A stretch of DNA of 64,000 nt from Chitinophagaceae bacterium (GTDB lineage: Bacteria > Bacteroidota > Bacteroidia > Chitinophagales > Chitinophagaceae). The stretch is from positions 496,001-560,000 of the forward strand of contig JADKJX010000003.1 in NCBI GenBank assembly GCA_016720775.1. Direction: 5' to 3'. Below the pieces are notes generated by a model that worked only from the letters and a program-made list of their open reading frames with translations, searched no databases and had not been told where the DNA came from. A program made the position numbers and the translations under genes. This document shows, in pieces, positions 61,880 to 64,000 of the stretch; position 1 is the first letter of the stretch, and every line of letters starts with the position of its first letter.

Positions 61880-64000
61880 ATGTTACTAACCCCAGGGAGA
61901 ATTTATATTGGTTTAAAAAAAGCTATTGTAATTTTTATAGTGCTTTTTTTCTGTTTGATCAACCGGGCAGTTGCCCAAAATCCTACGATCAAAGATCCCA
62001 GTAACCCGGATGTTCCGTCGCTGCCCACTAACATGCCACCTGCCCAGCTTTATGATATGCTGAAGGATAAGAATCCAGATAGTAAAAAAACAGGTGACGA
62101 CATTAACAAGAAGGATAAGATCGAGAAGGATAGTCTTGTAAAAGAAGGTACACCGCAGTCGATGAACACCACAGAAGATACTTACGGGATGCATTTATTC
62201 CGTTCAGGTGTGGTGGCTAGTATTACAGAGCTGTCTACTCCACCATTGGATTACCCGATCGGGGTTCATGACCAGATCATTGTTTCATTATGGAACGGTG
62301 CAGAAGCCACTCTTGATTATACTGTTGCCCGGGATGGTTCAATATTTCCAGCAAGCATCGGGAAGATATATCTGCAGGGTTTGACATTTGAAAATGTGAG
62401 GGCACTTTTAACGCAGCGGTTTAAAACATATGTTCCGCCTTCAACAAATATTTCTGTATCGCTGGGCCAGCCGCGTACTATTTCTGTGAATGTAGCCGGC
62501 GAGGCAAAGATCCAGGGACCTGTTACTGTTTCCGCATTTACCAATGCTTTTAACGTTATTGCTTTGGCTGGAGGACCCACTGACATGGCAAACCTGCGTG
62601 AGATACAAATAAAGCGGAATGGCAGGATCATCGATGTGCTGGATGTATATAAATACCTTACTACCGGCGATTTTGGAAAACACATCTACCTTGAAAATAA
62701 TGATTTTGTGATCCTGCAGACCTTTGAAAAACGGGTGAAGGCCGAAGGCAAGTTCAAACGCCCCATGTTTTACCAGCTTAAAAAAGACGAAGGCCTGAAA
62801 GCGTTGTTGAAATACACCGGCGGCTTACAAAATGATGCGTTTTCAAGCGGAGTAAAAGTTTACAGAACAGAACTGGAAAAGCAGATCATTAAAGATGTGA
62901 ATGCAACCGCTATCATGAATCCTACCGGTGATGCCCGCCTGAGAGACCAGGACTTTGCACTTAATGACGGAGACATCGTAAAGGTAATTGCTGTAAACCC
63001 CGGGTTGGTCAATAAAGTGGAAATGAAGGGAGAGATTTCTTATCCCGGCCAGTATGAAATAAGAAAGGGAGATAAACTATTCGACCTTATTAACCGGGCA
63101 GGGGGTATCACCCGTAATACATTCCTGCCAAGGGCTTATATCTTCAGGGGTGGTGGAGACAGCACCAATATTAAAGCAAGTAAGGTTGAAGTAAATCTTA
63201 CCGACATCACTACCAATGATACTTCCAGCATTTACAATGTGGAATTGTTTGCCAATGACCAGGTGCTGCTTTTCAACTCAAACCAGTTTGCCGACAGGCA
63301 ATACGTGGAAATTTTTGGTGAAGTGCGCAAAGAGGGCAAGGTGAACAAATATGGCGGGATGACGCTGCAGGACCTGCTTTATTTATGTGGTGGATTAAAA
63401 CAATCTGCAGAATACGGCCGTATTGAAATATCCAGTGTGGTTGACCTTGATTCAGCAAAAGGCATGCAGCAGCCTACCCGTACCATACTTAAAACAATTA
63501 AACTGGCGCCCAATCTTGAATTGGATAGTGTATCCAAGGGGATCTTACTGAGGCCTTATGACCAGATATATGTAAGAAAGAACCCGACATTTGAATTGCA
63601 GCAGTTGGTGCAGATCAATGGGCTGGTGCAGTATTCAGGTCCTTATCCAAGGTTAAGTAAGTACGAGCGGCTTTCTTCTTATATAGAAAGAGCCGGCGGC
63701 ATAAAAGAGAATGCCGATCTGAGCGGTGCCATCTTATACAGGAAGAAAACGCAGTATTACCGGGATAATGTAACCAAGAAAGTGGGCTCCTTGACAGACT
63801 CGATAGGCAGCATCGTATTAGACTCTGCTCAAAAAAGTCTGGGTGAAGTAGCCAAAGAGCCCGTGAGCATCGACCTGTACAGGGCATTAAAGTATAAGAA
63901 TTCCAAGTACGATATCATCCTGCAGGAAGGCGATGTTATTTTTATACCGGAAGTAAATCCTTTTGTGAATATTGAAGGGGTTGTTCAGTCACCTTTGAAA
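61880..64000 (+). CDS. Polysaccharide export protein with SLBB domains (Wza-like), 3' end outside window
   Basis: The frame is open from ATG 61880 to the window end (707 codons, cut at the right). Seen in order: a signal peptide (about 1-34, RAVAQ), a charged linker (about 35-105), a polysaccharide export domain (about 130-195: DYPIGVHDQIIVSLW, TVARDGSIFPASIGKIYLQGLT) and repeated SLBB domains (ISVNVAGEAKIQGPVTVS; VKAEGKFKRPMFYQLKKDEGLKALLKYTGGL; VEMKGEISYPGQYEIRKGDKLFDLINRAGGI; VEIFGEVRKEGKVNKYGG; VQINGLVQYSGPYPRLSK). This is an outer-membrane auxiliary for capsule or exopolysaccharide export. Multiple SLBB repeats make it longer than E. coli Wza, as is usual in Bacteroidota. Confidence 0.9.
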   Translation, partial: MLLTPGRIYIGLKKAIVIFIVLFFCLINRAVAQNPTIKDPSNPDVPSLPTNMPPAQLYDMLKDKNPDSKKTGDDINKKDKIEKDSLVKEGTPQSMNTTEDTYGMHLFRSGVVASITELSTPPLDYPIGVHDQIIVSLWNGAEATLDYTVARDGSIFPASIGKIYLQGLTFENVRALLTQRFKTYVPPSTNISVSLGQPRTISVNVAGEAKIQGPVTVSAFTNAFNVIALAGGPTDMANLREIQIKRNGRIIDVLDVYKYLTTGDFGKHIYLENNDFVILQTFEKRVKAEGKFKRPMFYQLKKDEGLKALLKYTGGLQNDAFSSGVKVYRTELEKQIIKDVNATAIMNPTGDARLRDQDFALNDGDIVKVIAVNPGLVNKVEMKGEISYPGQYEIRKGDKLFDLINRAGGITRNTFLPRAYIFRGGGDSTNIKASKVEVNLTDITTNDTSSIYNVELFANDQVLLFNSNQFADRQYVEIFGEVRKEGKVNKYGGMTLQDLLYLCGGLKQSAEYGRIEISSVVDLDSAKGMQQPTRTILKTIKLAPNLELDSVSKGILLRPYDQIYVRKNPTFELQQLVQINGLVQYSGPYPRLSKYERLSSYIERAGGIKENADLSGAILYRKKTQYYRDNVTKKVGSLTDSIGSIVLDSAQKSLGEVAKEPVSIDLYRALKYKNSKYDIILQEGDVIFIPEVNPFVNIEGVVQSPLK

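Overview
The window comes from a Bacteroidota chromosome, most likely the Chitinophagaceae/Chitinophagales group (inference from gene content, not from a marker-gene search). The evidence is: secreted proteins with type IX secretion (T9SS) C-terminal signals of types A and B, WG-repeat and DUF4293-type proteins, weak or absent Shine-Dalgarno sequences, and promoter -7 boxes of the Bacteroidota form TAnnTTTG. No rRNA, tRNA, CRISPR array or prophage was seen.

Layout. 1-8 kb: a cut VOC protein, a secreted peroxiredoxin-like protein, an unusual subtilase with a carbohydrate-binding tail, a four-gene membrane redox cluster built round a ferric-reductase/Rieske fusion, and a sigma-54-type regulator facing the other way. 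8-21 kb: an SDR, the Kup potassium transporter, a rhodanese, two paralogous alpha/beta hydrolases (the second with a nonsense codon), two S66 LD-carboxypeptidase paralogues (the second with two frameshifts) either side of a frameshifted T9SS type B protein, and ppsA. Gaps here hold long AT-rich palindromes. 20.6-30.3 kb: metG carrying an in-frame DUF559-nuclease insertion, a WG-repeat protein, a frameshifted LtaS-like sulfatase divergent from a phosphodiesterase-like gene, a beta-oxidation fusion enzyme, and a broken RAYT transposase between two REP palindromes. 30.3-43.4 kb: mostly housekeeping (metzincin, ABC exporter, TIGR01777 protein, purQ, a DsbD pair, an ECF sigma factor, uvrA). 43.4-58 kb: a surface-protein island of two tandem giant T9SS proteins (the second broken by four indels), a third T9SS type A protein and a 1200-residue YadA-head-like protein ending in an S74 chaperone domain. 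58-64 kb: glyA, a sugar nucleotidyltransferase, a nitronate monooxygenase/FabK-like enzyme and the start of a Wza/SLBB polysaccharide export protein.

The most interesting signal is a roughly 481-bp element inside metG. It codes a DUF559 (Vsr-like) nuclease, has GC-rich palindromic ends in inverted orientation, and is translated in frame through the anticodon-binding domain. Short palindromes with the same architecture occur in frame in the metG linker and in the beta-oxidation gene. Together they suggest a family of protein-tolerated palindromic elements that a DUF559 nuclease may mobilise, analogous to RAYT/REP, of which a decayed example lies 7 kb away. The window also carries an unusual number of single-base frameshifts (14.6, 17.0, 17.8, 25.4 kb and four at 50.6-51.2 kb), so assembly error must be excluded before calling these genes dead.
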